This document shows positions 37,271 through 48,900 of a stretch of 64,000 bases of DNA, piece by piece. The notes beneath the pieces were generated by a model. The model did not search any database, had not been told where the DNA came from, and saw nothing but the letters and a program-made list of their open reading frames with translations. This stretch comes from Mimachlamys varia (Eukaryota; Mollusca; Bivalvia; Pectinida; Pectinidae), in NCBI GenBank assembly GCA_947623455.1, contig OX392538.1:3968001-4032000 (forward strand), written 5' to 3'. Numbering within the stretch: position 1 is the first letter of the stretch; every line of letters starts with the position of its first letter. A program made the position numbers and the translations under genes.

Positions 37271-38559
37271 GTATATGACTTTCATAAATTTTACCCTTGG
37301 GTTGAGTTTTCTCAGTGTACCTCAGACTTGGACGATAAAGTATGTTAATGATTGACGTGGATACTCAATAGATTTGTGTCTTTGTTCTCGTGAGTTATTT
37401 TAAGGGGGCATGAAAGAGCCGAAAACTGGTCTGTATCCGCACTGTAACATTCTGGATATACATGTATGGCCATTTCTTTCTCTCTTCCTTCCTCTTGTTC
37501 GGCTGATGTTTACATGGCATTAACATTTGTAAGGACGCCAGAGAGAGACTTTCCTGAAGAAATGTGTTCTCCATACCAACATGTTTAATTAACATAAACA
37601 AGGACACGTGTATGCATTCATTTTCTTTTTTACTCTGATATAATTAATTGATCAGTTTTGCGCAAAGTTAATATAAATGAAGCATTAAAACAAGGCTTGT
37701 TTTTGTATTATGTTCGAGAAAAATTCAATTTACATATATATTGTTTTCAATCCATTTTAGAATTACATGGTGAATCGGAGTGGAACGAAAATGATGGTTG
37801 AGACCAGACTGTAATGAAGCGGAACTCAAAGAGTCGACAAAACAAGACTTATATAACAATACATAATGCACTTATAAATCACTTCCAATGAAACCCTTTC
37901 CACGTAACAAAAATTAGAACGCCGCCTCGTTCCTTTAATATTTTCACATTTTTATTATTATTAATTTTTTTTTTAATTTTCAATCTGATTTAAACAGGAT
38001 ATAAATATACTACGGTCAACTGTTTATTAAGATTCAAGAACAAGGCTTTCAAAATTATCAGTGTTCGAAAGTACATTCACATTTATTTACAGCATACGGG
38101 TATCACACATGAGGTCATAAGGAGATATGCCCGATGATACACTGTCCTCGTGTTGGTGCACACAGGTATGCTACACTGTCATATAGAGGTATAATTAAGG
38201 AACTTTTTTCATATCTGTGTAATTCCTATTAAACGATGTCTGTATAAATGGTCGTCAAATCTGTGACCATTTCTACACACGTTTACATCGAGTTTCGATT
38301 GTTGCTTTGCTTAATCATTGTTCTTGCTTGCATTGCTTTGATATGGGAAAGGGTGTTTTGTGTCGTTTATCGTCCCATTAAACGCTACAATATATCCATT
38401 TGTGTGTTGTATATGTATGCGTACTACTTTAGAATGCGTTGTGTAATTCTTGAACGATTGACCTTGGAAAATGTACAAGAGAATAAAACCAGATGTTCCA
38501 TAAAAGCAAGCATTTTCTTGTTATTGGTAATAGCCCTGAAGCCTCATTGCAATAGTATG
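37271..38559. other. Intergenic stretch, nothing recognised
   Basis: A 107-codon plus-strand frame (38248-38571) is hydrophobic but has no start context, family motif or splice context that I can support. Confidence 0.4.
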
Positions 38560-39545
38560 GAAGTTTTGTAGATTTGATGATCTACCACACTTAAGTTACT
38601 ACCGAAGGCTCCCAGCAGTAACCCGACCCGGTCACATTATACTGACAACAGGTAACTAGACGATCCACTCCCATAATGGTCACATTATAATGACAACAGG
38701 TAACTAGACGATCCACTCCCATGATGGTCACATTATACTGACAACAGGTAATTAGACGATCCACTCCCATGATGGTCACATTATACTGACAACAGGTAAT
38801 TAGACGATCCACTCCCATGATGGTCACATTATAATGACAACAGGTAACTAGACGATCAACTCCCATGATGGTCACATTATACTGACAACAGGTAACTAGA
38901 CGATCCACTCCCATGATGGTCACATTATACTGACAACAGGTAACTAGACGATCCACTCCCATGATGGTCACATTATACTGACAACAAATAACTAGACGAT
39001 CCACTCCCATGATGGTCACATTATAATGACAACAGGTAACTAGACGATCCACTCCCATGATGGTCACATTATACTGACAACAGGTAACTAGACGATCCAC
39101 TCCCATGATGGTCACATTATACTGACAACAAGTAACTAGACGATCCACTCCCATGATGGTCACATTATACTGACAACAGGTAACTAGACGATCCACTCCC
39201 ATGATGGTCACATTATACTGACAACAGATAACTAGACGATCCACTCCCATGATGGTCACATTATAATGACAACAGGTAACTAGACGATCCACTCCCATGA
39301 TGGTCACATTATACTGACAACAGGTAACTAGACGATCCACTCCCATGATGGTCCCATTATACTGACAACAGATAACTAGATGATCCACTCCCATGATGGT
39401 CACATTATACTGACAACAGGTAACTAGACGATCCACTCCAATGATGGTCACATTATACTGACAACAGATAACTAGACGATCCACTCCCATGATGGTCACA
39501 TTATACTGACAACAGGTAACTAGACGATCCACTCCCATGATGGTA
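38560..39545 (+). repeat. 48-bp minisatellite (19 copies) grown from family R
   Basis: After a family R lead-in (AAGTTACTACCGAAGGCTCC, then ACCCGACCC), the unit starting GGTCACATTATACTGACAAC and ending CCACTCCCATGAT repeats 19 times from 38630 to 39544. The same words occur once, in the same order, in the R copy at 15434-15485. The 335-codon minus-strand frame here (16-residue repeats with VDRL and TCCQY) follows from a period divisible by three and is not called as a gene. Confidence 0.93.
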
Positions 39546-39847
39546 CGCTTCAAACCAACATCTTTGAGACTAAAATGGGGCGAGGTCGAGAGAGACATTA
39601 ATACGGAATAAGGTGTTTTAGAAAGACAAGGAGAGATGATATCCTAGTTCACCTGTCTCTTGCAAATCATGCGATTGGGGCGTCGGGTACATTTCTTACG
39701 CCGAACTTGCAGGGCTCGAGTACATGAAAACGAGAAAACATTATCAATATTACGGAGGTCGAACGGCATAATTCATCGATAAGCAAAAAAGCAGACTATC
39801 CCTATTCTGCAGGGCCACCACCAGCATATTTCGTTCCCTTATCATAT
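39546..39847. other. Intergenic stretch, nothing recognised
   Basis: No open frame or repeat is identified. Confidence 0.4.
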
Positions 39848-40147
39848 TTATATGATATGTGATACATTTATTCCATTAACGAAGGAATTAAATGAAGCTA
39901 TACTTTGTATGTCTGCTAGGAGATGGCTTCTATAAACTTTAACAGTGTCCATTGTTCCAATAGCATTCGCAATCTGAACCAAAGAATTATTTTGAAATGA
40001 AACATAAAGAATGACAAACAAAAGCTCCTTTGTATGAGGACAAATAAGTGAAAGTTTTGCTGACCCAAGAGCCCTAGCTATGGCCGTAGTTCCATACTTA
40101 AACTGGTAAATTAATGGGGTTTTTTTCTTTAAAAAATCTTGATTCAT
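39848..40147 (-). CDS. Unidentified 99-codon frame, possible exon or gene relic
   Basis: The minus-strand frame starts at a true ATG (40147) and reads 99 codons. Its composition is balanced, unlike most spurious frames here: GTTAIARALGS, CPHTKELLFVILYVSF, VQIANAIGTMDTVKVYRSHL and SFNSFVNGIN suggest amphipathic helices, perhaps HEAT-like. An acceptor-like TTAATTTACCAG precedes the codons for FKYGTT, so it may be an internal exon starting near 40095. I do not recognise the family. It could be a real exon, a decayed gene copy or chance. Confidence 0.3.
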   Translation of the reverse strand: MNQDFLKKKTPLIYQFKYGTTAIARALGSAKLSLICPHTKELLFVILYVSFQNNSLVQIANAIGTMDTVKVYRSHLLADIQSIASFNSFVNGINVSHII

Positions 40148-40739
40148 TGGTCCTGCTTACGTGAGTACATATATCGAACGATATAATGTGTTAACAGTAC
40201 ACGGTTCATACTGTTGACACTGGCCAAGGACACTGACTTCCATACAGATCAACACAGATAGCACTGATAGCTATCAGCTTACCTAATATATCTACATTCG
40301 GATAACGAGCGTTCCACGTAACACGAGATACAATGGATCATATAGAGGAAGTCGAGTCGGGCACCCGTGTACATATCCGATAGCAAGACGCTTTTAAAAA
40401 ATGATCAGGTTAAAATTAAACTGGGCTGATTAAAAAAAAAATACATAATCATTTTATGCCTGTTGGAGTTTAAAAGATATACACCTGTAAGCGAGTTGAT
40501 ACACTTTGCCTTCATCGAACGTATTACAATCAAAGGGGTATCACTTCATGGAAACAATTACAATTAATTAACTGTCATTCTGTTGATTTAAAGGTTGTTC
40601 TGCACCAAGTTTCAGTTAACTCCGTGCTACACTTATGGGAGCACATGCAAGTTCACACATAAGGTATACCAATTGGAGTTGACCACAATCTCATATACAA
40701 TTCCGGGTACCAAGTATATCAGTAAATGTTAAGCATTGA
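40148..40739. other. Intergenic stretch, nothing recognised
   Basis: No coding frame or array is seen. Confidence 0.4.
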
Positions 40740-40885
40740 GATTGTAATGTTTAATGTGTTACTTTATGTCCATATTTGTACCATTGTGTATGTTGCTGTT
40801 CTGGGAGAGGACTTATATAGGCTTTGCCTGCTGTCTAATCCCTTTGTCTTTATGTCAATAAAGTGCTTTTGAAATTGAAATATTA
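40740..40885 (+). mobile_element. LINE 3' tail fragment
   Basis: GGGAGAGGACTTATATAGGC, TTGCCTGCTGTCTAATCCC, GTCAATAAAG and a GAAATTGAAAT end match, in order, the 3' UTR of the LINE at 23148-24203. No coding sequence remains. Confidence 0.65.
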
Positions 40886-43080
40886 GTAATTGCGAATGAA
40901 ATCAATGAGAACGATGTTTTGAGTAAATATTCTAAACACCTCGAATGTCTTAGTTAAGCCAATGCACGCACTTACTTGCGTTACAAAACAATTATTTCTA
41001 CCACAAAAGGTTAGTGTTATTCAACTCTACATGATTTATATCAAATAATCAATTCAACTGCTCAATAACATTTTGTTTATATCACACGTGGAATAAACTC
41101 TAAACGAATTTTGATTGGTTGACATGGGGGTTTGACTTGAACAGCGTCGCCTACTGATTGTTGATGTAAAGATCCCTTTGAGTCTTTCGAATTAGAATAG
41201 ATGTGATAACGCCGGCTCAGAGAATAGGGCAGCATTTTTAAATTCATAGAAGAAGACCTGTATTAGCTATTTAGGCGGACATCCAAAACCATAGATAATA
41301 CTAAATTCGTTAGGAAAACCTGGGCGACCAGGTCGGTGCGGAGCGACGGTTTTTTCGGTGTTTTCCTTTCTTGGAACATATTCGTCTCATTCTCGGTCAT
41401 CTTCCATTAGCGCTACCTCATCTTGGTCCGACCGGCACACTCCCCCCACCCCTTTCTAGGTAGGACATATTTAGGCAAAGGGTTCGTCTTCAAAATTATA
41501 GCGCCCCTATGTAAGTTGGTAGGCCAGATGACTCCTGTATCCACCCTCTCAACCCATTCCCCTTGCCTTTCCTACTACATACTTTATCCCTGCTACTCTC
41601 TCCTATCTTTTCTCGTCCACCGAAGGTCGTAAGGTCCTGTGAGAACGTAAAAATCTCAAATTAAATAAATATATTGTTGATGTCGTCATCTTTTGGCGGA
41701 AAGATACGCTCCGATATGTGTTATTTTCGACTGCAATTGTGGTAGAAACAGGTCATACGATTCATGGTCGTAGGATATGCTATATATTTCACTATTGTAA
41801 GTTAATTTTCAAAAGTTTCTAAAGCTCGTTTCCTTAGTAACTTTTGTCAATTAAATAACTTGAGTGAAATAAATGCCATAGCCAGCAACCACTCGTTGAA
41901 TAACCTCTATATACGTGCATTATTTTTTAGGAGTGTTTTAAACAATAAATCAAACAAACATTAATTTTTGATAATTCGATTGATTTACGTACACTAATGA
42001 ATTCACATCATTTAAGTGCAAGTACTTTTTGTACACAGTAATCAACTCGGTGAACAGAATTACTTTATGAAAATTAATAAAAGCAACATTTATAAGCAAT
42101 GGTAAACGGCAAAATTATTTAGTATATAATTTATCACCCTCCTAGTACTTATTCTCTGTAACAAGTATCATTTAATAAATGCAATATGAGATGCTGTGTA
42201 AATTGAGATATGTACATTTACTATATCTTCAAAGGTTTCTCAACTTCGCAAACCGCTTTCTTAGTTTTATTTGTTCTGTTTAAGTACTTGATTCCTGTTG
42301 TATAAAGTTATTTTTTTATTTACAACAAGTCATCCAACTTATATTAATCACTCTTGTTGGCTCAGATGTTAGCGCGTGAGGTGGCTTACTATGGGAGGAA
42401 ACCGGAGTACCGGAGAAAACCCAAGTAGTCGAGCAGGTGACCCCATAGTGATTCCTGTGGTACCTGTCGATAACGTATTAGGTATCAAATGTACCTGTCA
42501 TGATAATCTTTGATTCCATTTAATATCATTTTATAATTCATATTTGTTTTGTATTATTAAAATTTCAAACAAAAAAAGTTTAAACTAAACTAATTGATAA
42601 ACTTGGAGGCTTGTGTTCTTCAGCTCGGTGCAATACTGTGAAGGAGTTTGGGGTGTTTTTTTCAATATATGATTACATTTGGGTGTTCGTGTAGCCATTG
42701 CTCGGATGTCAGACTCTTTACCACCAACATCATCACAATGTAAATGTTCTGTGTAACAAATGCCATTTAAATCAATTAAGTACTTTTTGAAAAGAAGCTA
42801 ATTAAAGGGCCAAACTTTATTGCATTTTTCACATTCAGATACATTGTAAACTGTCTAGTGATGCTATCCGGTCAATTTTCCCCTTCGTTTGTGTCCACAA
42901 AGTTTCGAAATAGTCTTGTTCCACGGGGCATTTTACCTACTGTAACCTTCGACCCGCGCTACTGTATAAAAACAAACCGCAAAGCGCCCTGTATGTTATA
43001 CACTTATAACAAAGTGTGCTTATAAAGAACTAATCTTCAGTCCACAGAGATTCATTGTAAACGTGTTTTACTGGACTCTA
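40886..43080. other. Intergenic stretch with faint repeat remnants
   Basis: A segment with GGGAGGAAACCGGAGTACCG and GAGAAAACCCAAG (42391-42425) resembles words common in invertebrate SINE-like repeats. A relatively GC-rich patch at 41280-41640 may be an old transposon tail. Nothing here can be called a gene. Confidence 0.4.
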
Positions 43081-43451
43081 TTGACAGGCTATCGTCAGGT
43101 AAAAAAAATCAGAGAATACCAAAGCGTCAACAAAACCATAATCCGAACTCAAAATCGATTAAACTAAAGGAAAAATAGGAACAAAAGAAAGGTTTACATG
43201 GAGACTCGCGATAAGACGTTGCTTATAAGGATCCTTATGTATTTTCGGTATCCAATAAAGACAAGGCAGGTCAGCGTCTTGCTCATTAACCGGTACTTGG
43301 AAAGATTGTAATACAGAAGCATATGGTTCGACAGTATTTCATCTTTCGAAAAACCTGTCAATGTGTAAGTAGGGTTACCTAGGTTTTCAAGCAGGCCTGG
43401 TTCTCTTTGAAAGAAAATGAATGTAATAACGCTTGCAAACAATGAGATCAA
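43081..43451 (-). mobile_element. Probable 3' part of the RT element
   Basis: On the minus strand, 43085-43175 reads GTTTAATCGATTTTGAGTTC, then GTTTTGTTGACGCTTTGGTA and TTCTCTGATTTTTTTTAC. This order is seen again, with changes, at 13115-13170, 19130-19200 (minus) and 52255-52310. The 85-codon frame upstream (43194-43451) shows no RT motif, so the 5' limit is uncertain. Confidence 0.4.
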
Positions 43452-43646
43452 GTTGTTAGATACTTATCATGTAGATCGTTGAGTGTTGCTCGAACATCGG
43501 GGTCAAAAATATCGACTTGTATTTGTGACGCAAATTGCTTATTCGTTTTTGAATAGAGGACCTGATAGACTTCACCCACTCTGAAAGTGAATCCAATTCA
43601 GCATGTTCACGTTTGGTTCATTGTCTGGCGTAATTTTCCACAGAGT

Positions 43647-45052
43647 CAGGGGCGTAGCTGCCATGTAAGCACATAAGCCCGTGCTTGCACATCATTTTCC
43701 AAAGTATGTGTATTAAAGTCGAGAAATTTCATAATTCAACTTATATTCTTAAAAGTCCACTGATATTGTTACTCCCTTTTTTCGACTGGTCAGATTAACA
43801 TATTAGGCTGCAGACAATTTGTTAGCTATAAATACTTCTAATTCAATTTTATTTCATTCCGAATGCAATAGCATATATGATTACAATACACATACATATT
43901 AAAACATATATAATTGTGCAAGATGTCGGAGACCGCAATTCAAATAATATTTATAATACATCTCACTACGACAATATAGGTAATGGCTTTATCGTGAGAA
44001 AATTCGTATACAACTGAATACCAAACAACATCCAAACATAAGCATCAGTTTGAAACTACCTTCCCTTAGGCCGACTTGTCTTATTAGGTTTTAGTGATAG
44101 ATATCAGCTGCTGATGAACAAACTTATGGCACAGGGAAAGGAGAGGTGCAGGTGGATGAAGACTATGGGCAAGTTTTATGGTCGCCATCTTGGTTTTATG
44201 GGACATTTTCTGTATCTTTAAGTGATATGAAGATAGACGTTTTTGAGTATGCTCATTAGTGTTCTCCCTTGTTTTTATTGACAATAAAGACTCGTTTCTC
44301 ATTTTGAGAACCTGATGTTTACTTGGGTGTGACCAATATATACATGGCAGTTGTCGCTTTGGTACTCTCTGTTTTTTTTAGTAAATCTGTATTAGATTTA
44401 ATATAAAAAAATGACCCTTTTCTTATTCTAAGAGTAATAAAAGAAGGGACAATTTTTACTACATTTCGGTTCAAACAAATTGTCAGCAAATGCAATTATT
44501 AATGAACCCGGCCAATAGTCCTAAAGTTAAATATCTCCATAGGAAAGCATTACAGAAATTAAGGAAAATTCCTTTAACCTAAGATTTTCCCGTTAATTCT
44601 TTAATGCTTTTCTATGTAGATTTTTAAGTTAAGGAACTTTCGTGAAACTAGGCCTGTCGTATTATTCAAAATTATGCTTAAGAACACAAGCATGAGCTCT
44701 TACTTCCTGAGTCCTGCACAGAACATATATACTTATAAACAGAGACGTATGTATATCAAAGATGGTTTTACGTGTAAATGTCTCTGGTTTTACTTACTGA
44801 CGAGTTAATGACATAAGAAAGGTATGGATAATGATTTTGTTTCCATACATCATGGAAATAAAACATATCGTATTCCATTTTCGGATTAATAATTTGTAGA
44901 ATGATAGGCCAGACAATGATGATTTCAACAAGTCCAAAACAATGGCACCATTTGATGTCCAAATGTGACCCCCCTCCCCCCGAAGTACCCCCTCCCCAAA
45001 ATTGAAAACGTCGCGTGGCTTACACATCAAAATACCTCCAGCTACGCCCCTG
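43647..45052. mobile_element. Non-autonomous DNA transposon, 1406 bp, copy 1, 5-bp TSD
   Basis: The ends are CAGGGGCGTAGCTG (43647) and its exact complement ending at 45052. The flanking duplication is AGAGT (43642-43646 and 45053-45057). No transposase frame is present. Positions about 44090-44390 (plus) contain coding and tail sequence of the RT element (DRYQLLMNKLMAQG, WMKTMGKFYGRHLG), so the transposon carries a piece of a retroelement. The second copy at 56696-58101 is inverted and of identical length. Where compared, I found a single difference (A at 44235 against the G-equivalent). The 5-bp duplication and CA-GGGGCG ends suggest a hAT-like group, not proven. Confidence 0.9.
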
Positions 45053-45057
45053 AGAGT

Positions 45058-45840
45058 CCATAAGAATCTTGAAATTCACATGCCAATTGATGGATGGAGT
45101 CTCTCGATACTTAGGACCTTTCATGAAAAGCTCCCGGAGCTTTATATTTGGGAGAATACTCAGATTACAAGTTACTATGTGTCCAGCTGGACCATAGTGA
45201 TATTGAGATGAAGAACATGAACATGCTAAAAGAGGAATCATTCTAAGGTCATCTGCATTCAATTGTTATTCTATATCTATTTTCATTGTTTTGTACCTGA
45301 TACAGGTACTCACAAATTAATTTACGTATCAAGAGGTTTCTTGTTTCTATGTTCAGTAACAAGGTTGTAAAGTCCATAACAATAAAACACAAATAAATAT
45401 CCTTTTGTGTAAAATGAAGAACAAAAATAACCACTTAATACGAGAACGGGATATTACCGAGTTTAATTAATAACCTATACTCGTAATACTGTGACATAAT
45501 TCCCGGAATAATCTAAGATACCATATTCGTCTTCTACTTCTGGTGTTGTGATATGGCAAAGTAATTTACAAACTTGCTATCTTAGCAAAATAGATTCCAG
45601 CTAAATCTTCAAAAAGCGAGTGATACGTTCTTTATACAAAAGCCAACTTATGATACTGCTTCAAAATGACACAATTCCTCTAGAGTATCACAAGCAGGAC
45701 AATTATAAATATATTACTACATGCATACATACCTACATACATATATACATGCATACATGCGGCAAAGTCTGTATGCTTTGTTTTGTTTTATATTCAACTT
45801 CGCAAGGAAAACGCATTACGTTTCTTTATGTTACTACATG
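45058..45840. other. Intergenic stretch downstream of gene D
   Basis: No gene is visible. A run of CATACATAC-type words at 45722-45760 is a degenerate tetranucleotide tract. Confidence 0.45.
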
Positions 45841-45846
45841 TTTATT
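45841..45846 (-). terminator. Candidate polyadenylation signal of gene D
   Basis: The minus strand reads AATAAA here, about 60 bp past the gene D stop codon. The position suits a short 3' untranslated region. No transcript evidence is available. Confidence 0.45.
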
Positions 45847-45904
45847 CATAATTGCAGTGATAACTAACGATAAATGCTTTTTACCATATGGACCTACATG
45901 TAAT

Positions 45905-48900
45905 TCATAGTCGTGTAGAGAATTGCTTTCCTTCCTCCTTTATTCTGTACACTCCACCGTACCGCCTTGTAATGTACTTAGTCACACTTACCCCTACAAT
46001 GTAAAGCAGCACTAACAGAGCACCTTCTATAGCGAAGAGGTAGCCGAACCAAATGGTAGCCACTTGTTCCATGAGATACCCCAGTAGTAATGGGTTAAGG
46101 GAACTACCAACCATTGCGGAAATGAAAAACGCGGACGAGATTTTCCCTGTCACCGGTGTGAGGTATTCATTCGTCCAGCTAAACAGTAGGGCGAACAGTA
46201 CCGATTTACCATACCCGAATAAGGCTACGAATATCCATACACCTGTTTCCACCTTGTATAGCGAGATGATCAGGAAGCCGAGCAGTGACACAAACATAGC
46301 ACAGCTGTGAACTCCAACACAGACCAAACTGTTCAACCATTTCGACACCACGAGATACACAAGTCTTGTTGATAAATTGAAGATAAATAAAAGTGACGTC
46401 ACTAATGCCCCACTAGAATTTGTCCAATGGAAAAACGTGATACAGAACGTCGATAAATATGCTATGAAAGCTTCGTCAATGGCATTAAATGTAAACAGAC
46501 TGGCACCTATGATGGACAGGGCGATGAGTTTAGTACGTTGAGGTAAAGGCCTTGTTATTTTCTTTTCGGCAATATCCGAAGATTCCAGGGCCCTGTTCTT
46601 CCTTTCTCTTCCAGGCAAAAATATATTTAAAGTAAAAAATGAAATAGCAGTTAAAACAGATAAAATAGCTGTTATAGAAAATGCTATATAGAGTTTAGTG
46701 GCTGGTTGAGATTCATCTGCTGTGAATATCGATGACGTATTTTCTATGAAAGTCCAAGTTGTTGACACATTATAGGGAAATGAAGTGTTACGATATGACA
46801 GATGTGTATCCGTCAGACCTTGATCAAATGTTGAATTAAGAGATATGCTGCCACCAGTTGCATTATTTGTTGACGTCATATTTTGTTTGGTTTCTGCCAG
46901 AAATGGTCCCGTCGCTAAAGGGGATATCACGCTTCCTACTGACAGGGCAAAGTTCATCCCCAATATAGCTGTCCGTCCTCCCTTCGTGCCCCATATCCGC
47001 AGGATTTCTGCATTGCCGCCTGAAGGGAAAACACATGAATATATGTCTTGGATGAAACACATACAACTTATTCAAACATATATGTCTTCAATTGTCACGC
47101 TCTGCATATGAATAAACTAAAATAGGTTTTACAGTTTGGTCTTTTTAGGTTTTACGTCCTATTAACAGCTACATTGAAGGGTCATTTTAACAACAGACAT
47201 ATCATTTACATATATAAATGTACATAATAATCAGGCTACTCAGTATTGATATGAACCACAAATACAATATAGTATACTGGAGGGCTCCACGTCGTATCTA
47301 AACACCAGAATTGGTGCCAAGGGAGACAACTCCAGCAGAAAACAGACCATGGAGAAGTTGATGTGCTGATTGTATGGCGGGTAGTGAAGTATCATCGAAT
47401 GGTCAGTCACTAAATGTCGATGTTTCAAGAGGCAATTTCTGCGACCTTTAAACTCAAATATGATGTCTACTTAATTCATTTTCTCTGTGTTTAAACAGTA
47501 AACCAACGATTATGTTTTGTAGAATTGTAGAATTTGTCACATCTATTCTGACTACACGCCATTGGTCTCCGACGACAGAACATTTTATCTTTAGGACATA
47601 AACTATCATATAGTAGGTTTGTTGAATACAAGTAATACTGTAACTTATCAAAATAACATTGTAGCGACACTGTATGCCTTACATATCAAAAAAAAAGGTT
47701 CAACGTGACATCCACGTGTCACTAGAAGCAGACTTTAATAGCACATATGGATGCTCGTCCTTAATGACTTCCGCTATAAACAGGAAGTGGAACCAAACTA
47801 CGCCACGCTCCCTCAGCAGTGTCGTGCCATCTGAATGATGTCACTCTTGATTAAGGGTTTGAGTAGATGACTTGATCAAGAGTGACAGTCGTTTATTCAG
47901 TTTATTAGTTTCCGTGTATGAGGAAACTTTGTGATAGCCAAGAAATCTGATCGTTTTTTCGATTGTGTGTTAAGTTTGCCTTAATATTATGAAGAGTCCT
48001 AGGAGGACGAAACAGCTGTATGATGCAGTTTAATTCAATTTTTCGGCATACTGTATCTATTACTAAATTTAAGAGGTGCAGCATATGTGTGTGTTACGTT
48101 ACGTCATCTATTTGCGCGTGAGCATCCTTCTGATAGTGCAGAACTGGTTTCAACTTTTTAGTGCTACCACTGAAGTATACCGCCAAAGGTCCAAAGTAGA
48201 AAACCCACCGGTCATATTATACTGTCAATGGGTGAATCTGTCGTTCCTCCCCTAACTCAGGCTCTGGTATGGCCAGGTAACAGTACCCGAAAACCTTCCT
48301 CACAGAAGTGAACGCTCAACTTAAGGTCATAGGGTACCCCTACATGTGGATTCACGTCCATTCATGTACATCTTGTGCCCTTCTGACATATTTAACTCGT
48401 ACTCACCTTTGTAATTTCACATCTTCTCAGAGATAGGTCGTTTGATGACTAAGGAACCACCGACGTAACGATAGAGCAGGTAATAAGTTTGTGTGCTTTT
48501 TCAGTAGGGACTGATGCCCACCTATTCTAATTTCTTCAATATTTTTATATAAAAAACGGACAAGAGAAACCAGACTCTACCGGGGTTCAAAGATGATAGA
48601 AATGTGCATGTAATTCATGTTTATGTTATTTATATTAACACACTCCCTTGATAAGTGTAGTTCCTTCTCTTTTTGTTTTTATCAGAACAATAAGATATGT
48701 CAGAAAGACTTAATACCAAGCCGAAGGCATACAAAACAATAATTACATTAACAACAGATGAACCTGTTTTGCAATTGCCGTTATTGCTGAACGTTCAGCT
48801 GACCTCATGATAACCGTATTTGGGAATTTGGTATGTCCCGGCCTGGGGATAGAGACCTTTCTTTTTCTGGATTGGGACAGAAACAATTCCCTTCCTGGCC

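Noticed and set aside
38591..39598. 335-codon frame of 16-residue Cys-containing repeats
   Set aside because: The 48-bp period is a multiple of three, so the whole noncoding array stays open. The unit derives from a dispersed repeat.
44768..45030. Small frames of 64 and 78 codons, also present near 56655-56980
   Set aside because: They are duplicated only because they lie in the two copies of the 1406-bp transposon. They overlap in different frames and show no transposase motif.
47838..47893. Inverted repeat GTCACTCTTGAT / ATCAAGAGTGAC as a regulatory hairpin
   Set aside because: Short imperfect palindrome in intron 2 of gene D among repeat remnants. No further support for function.
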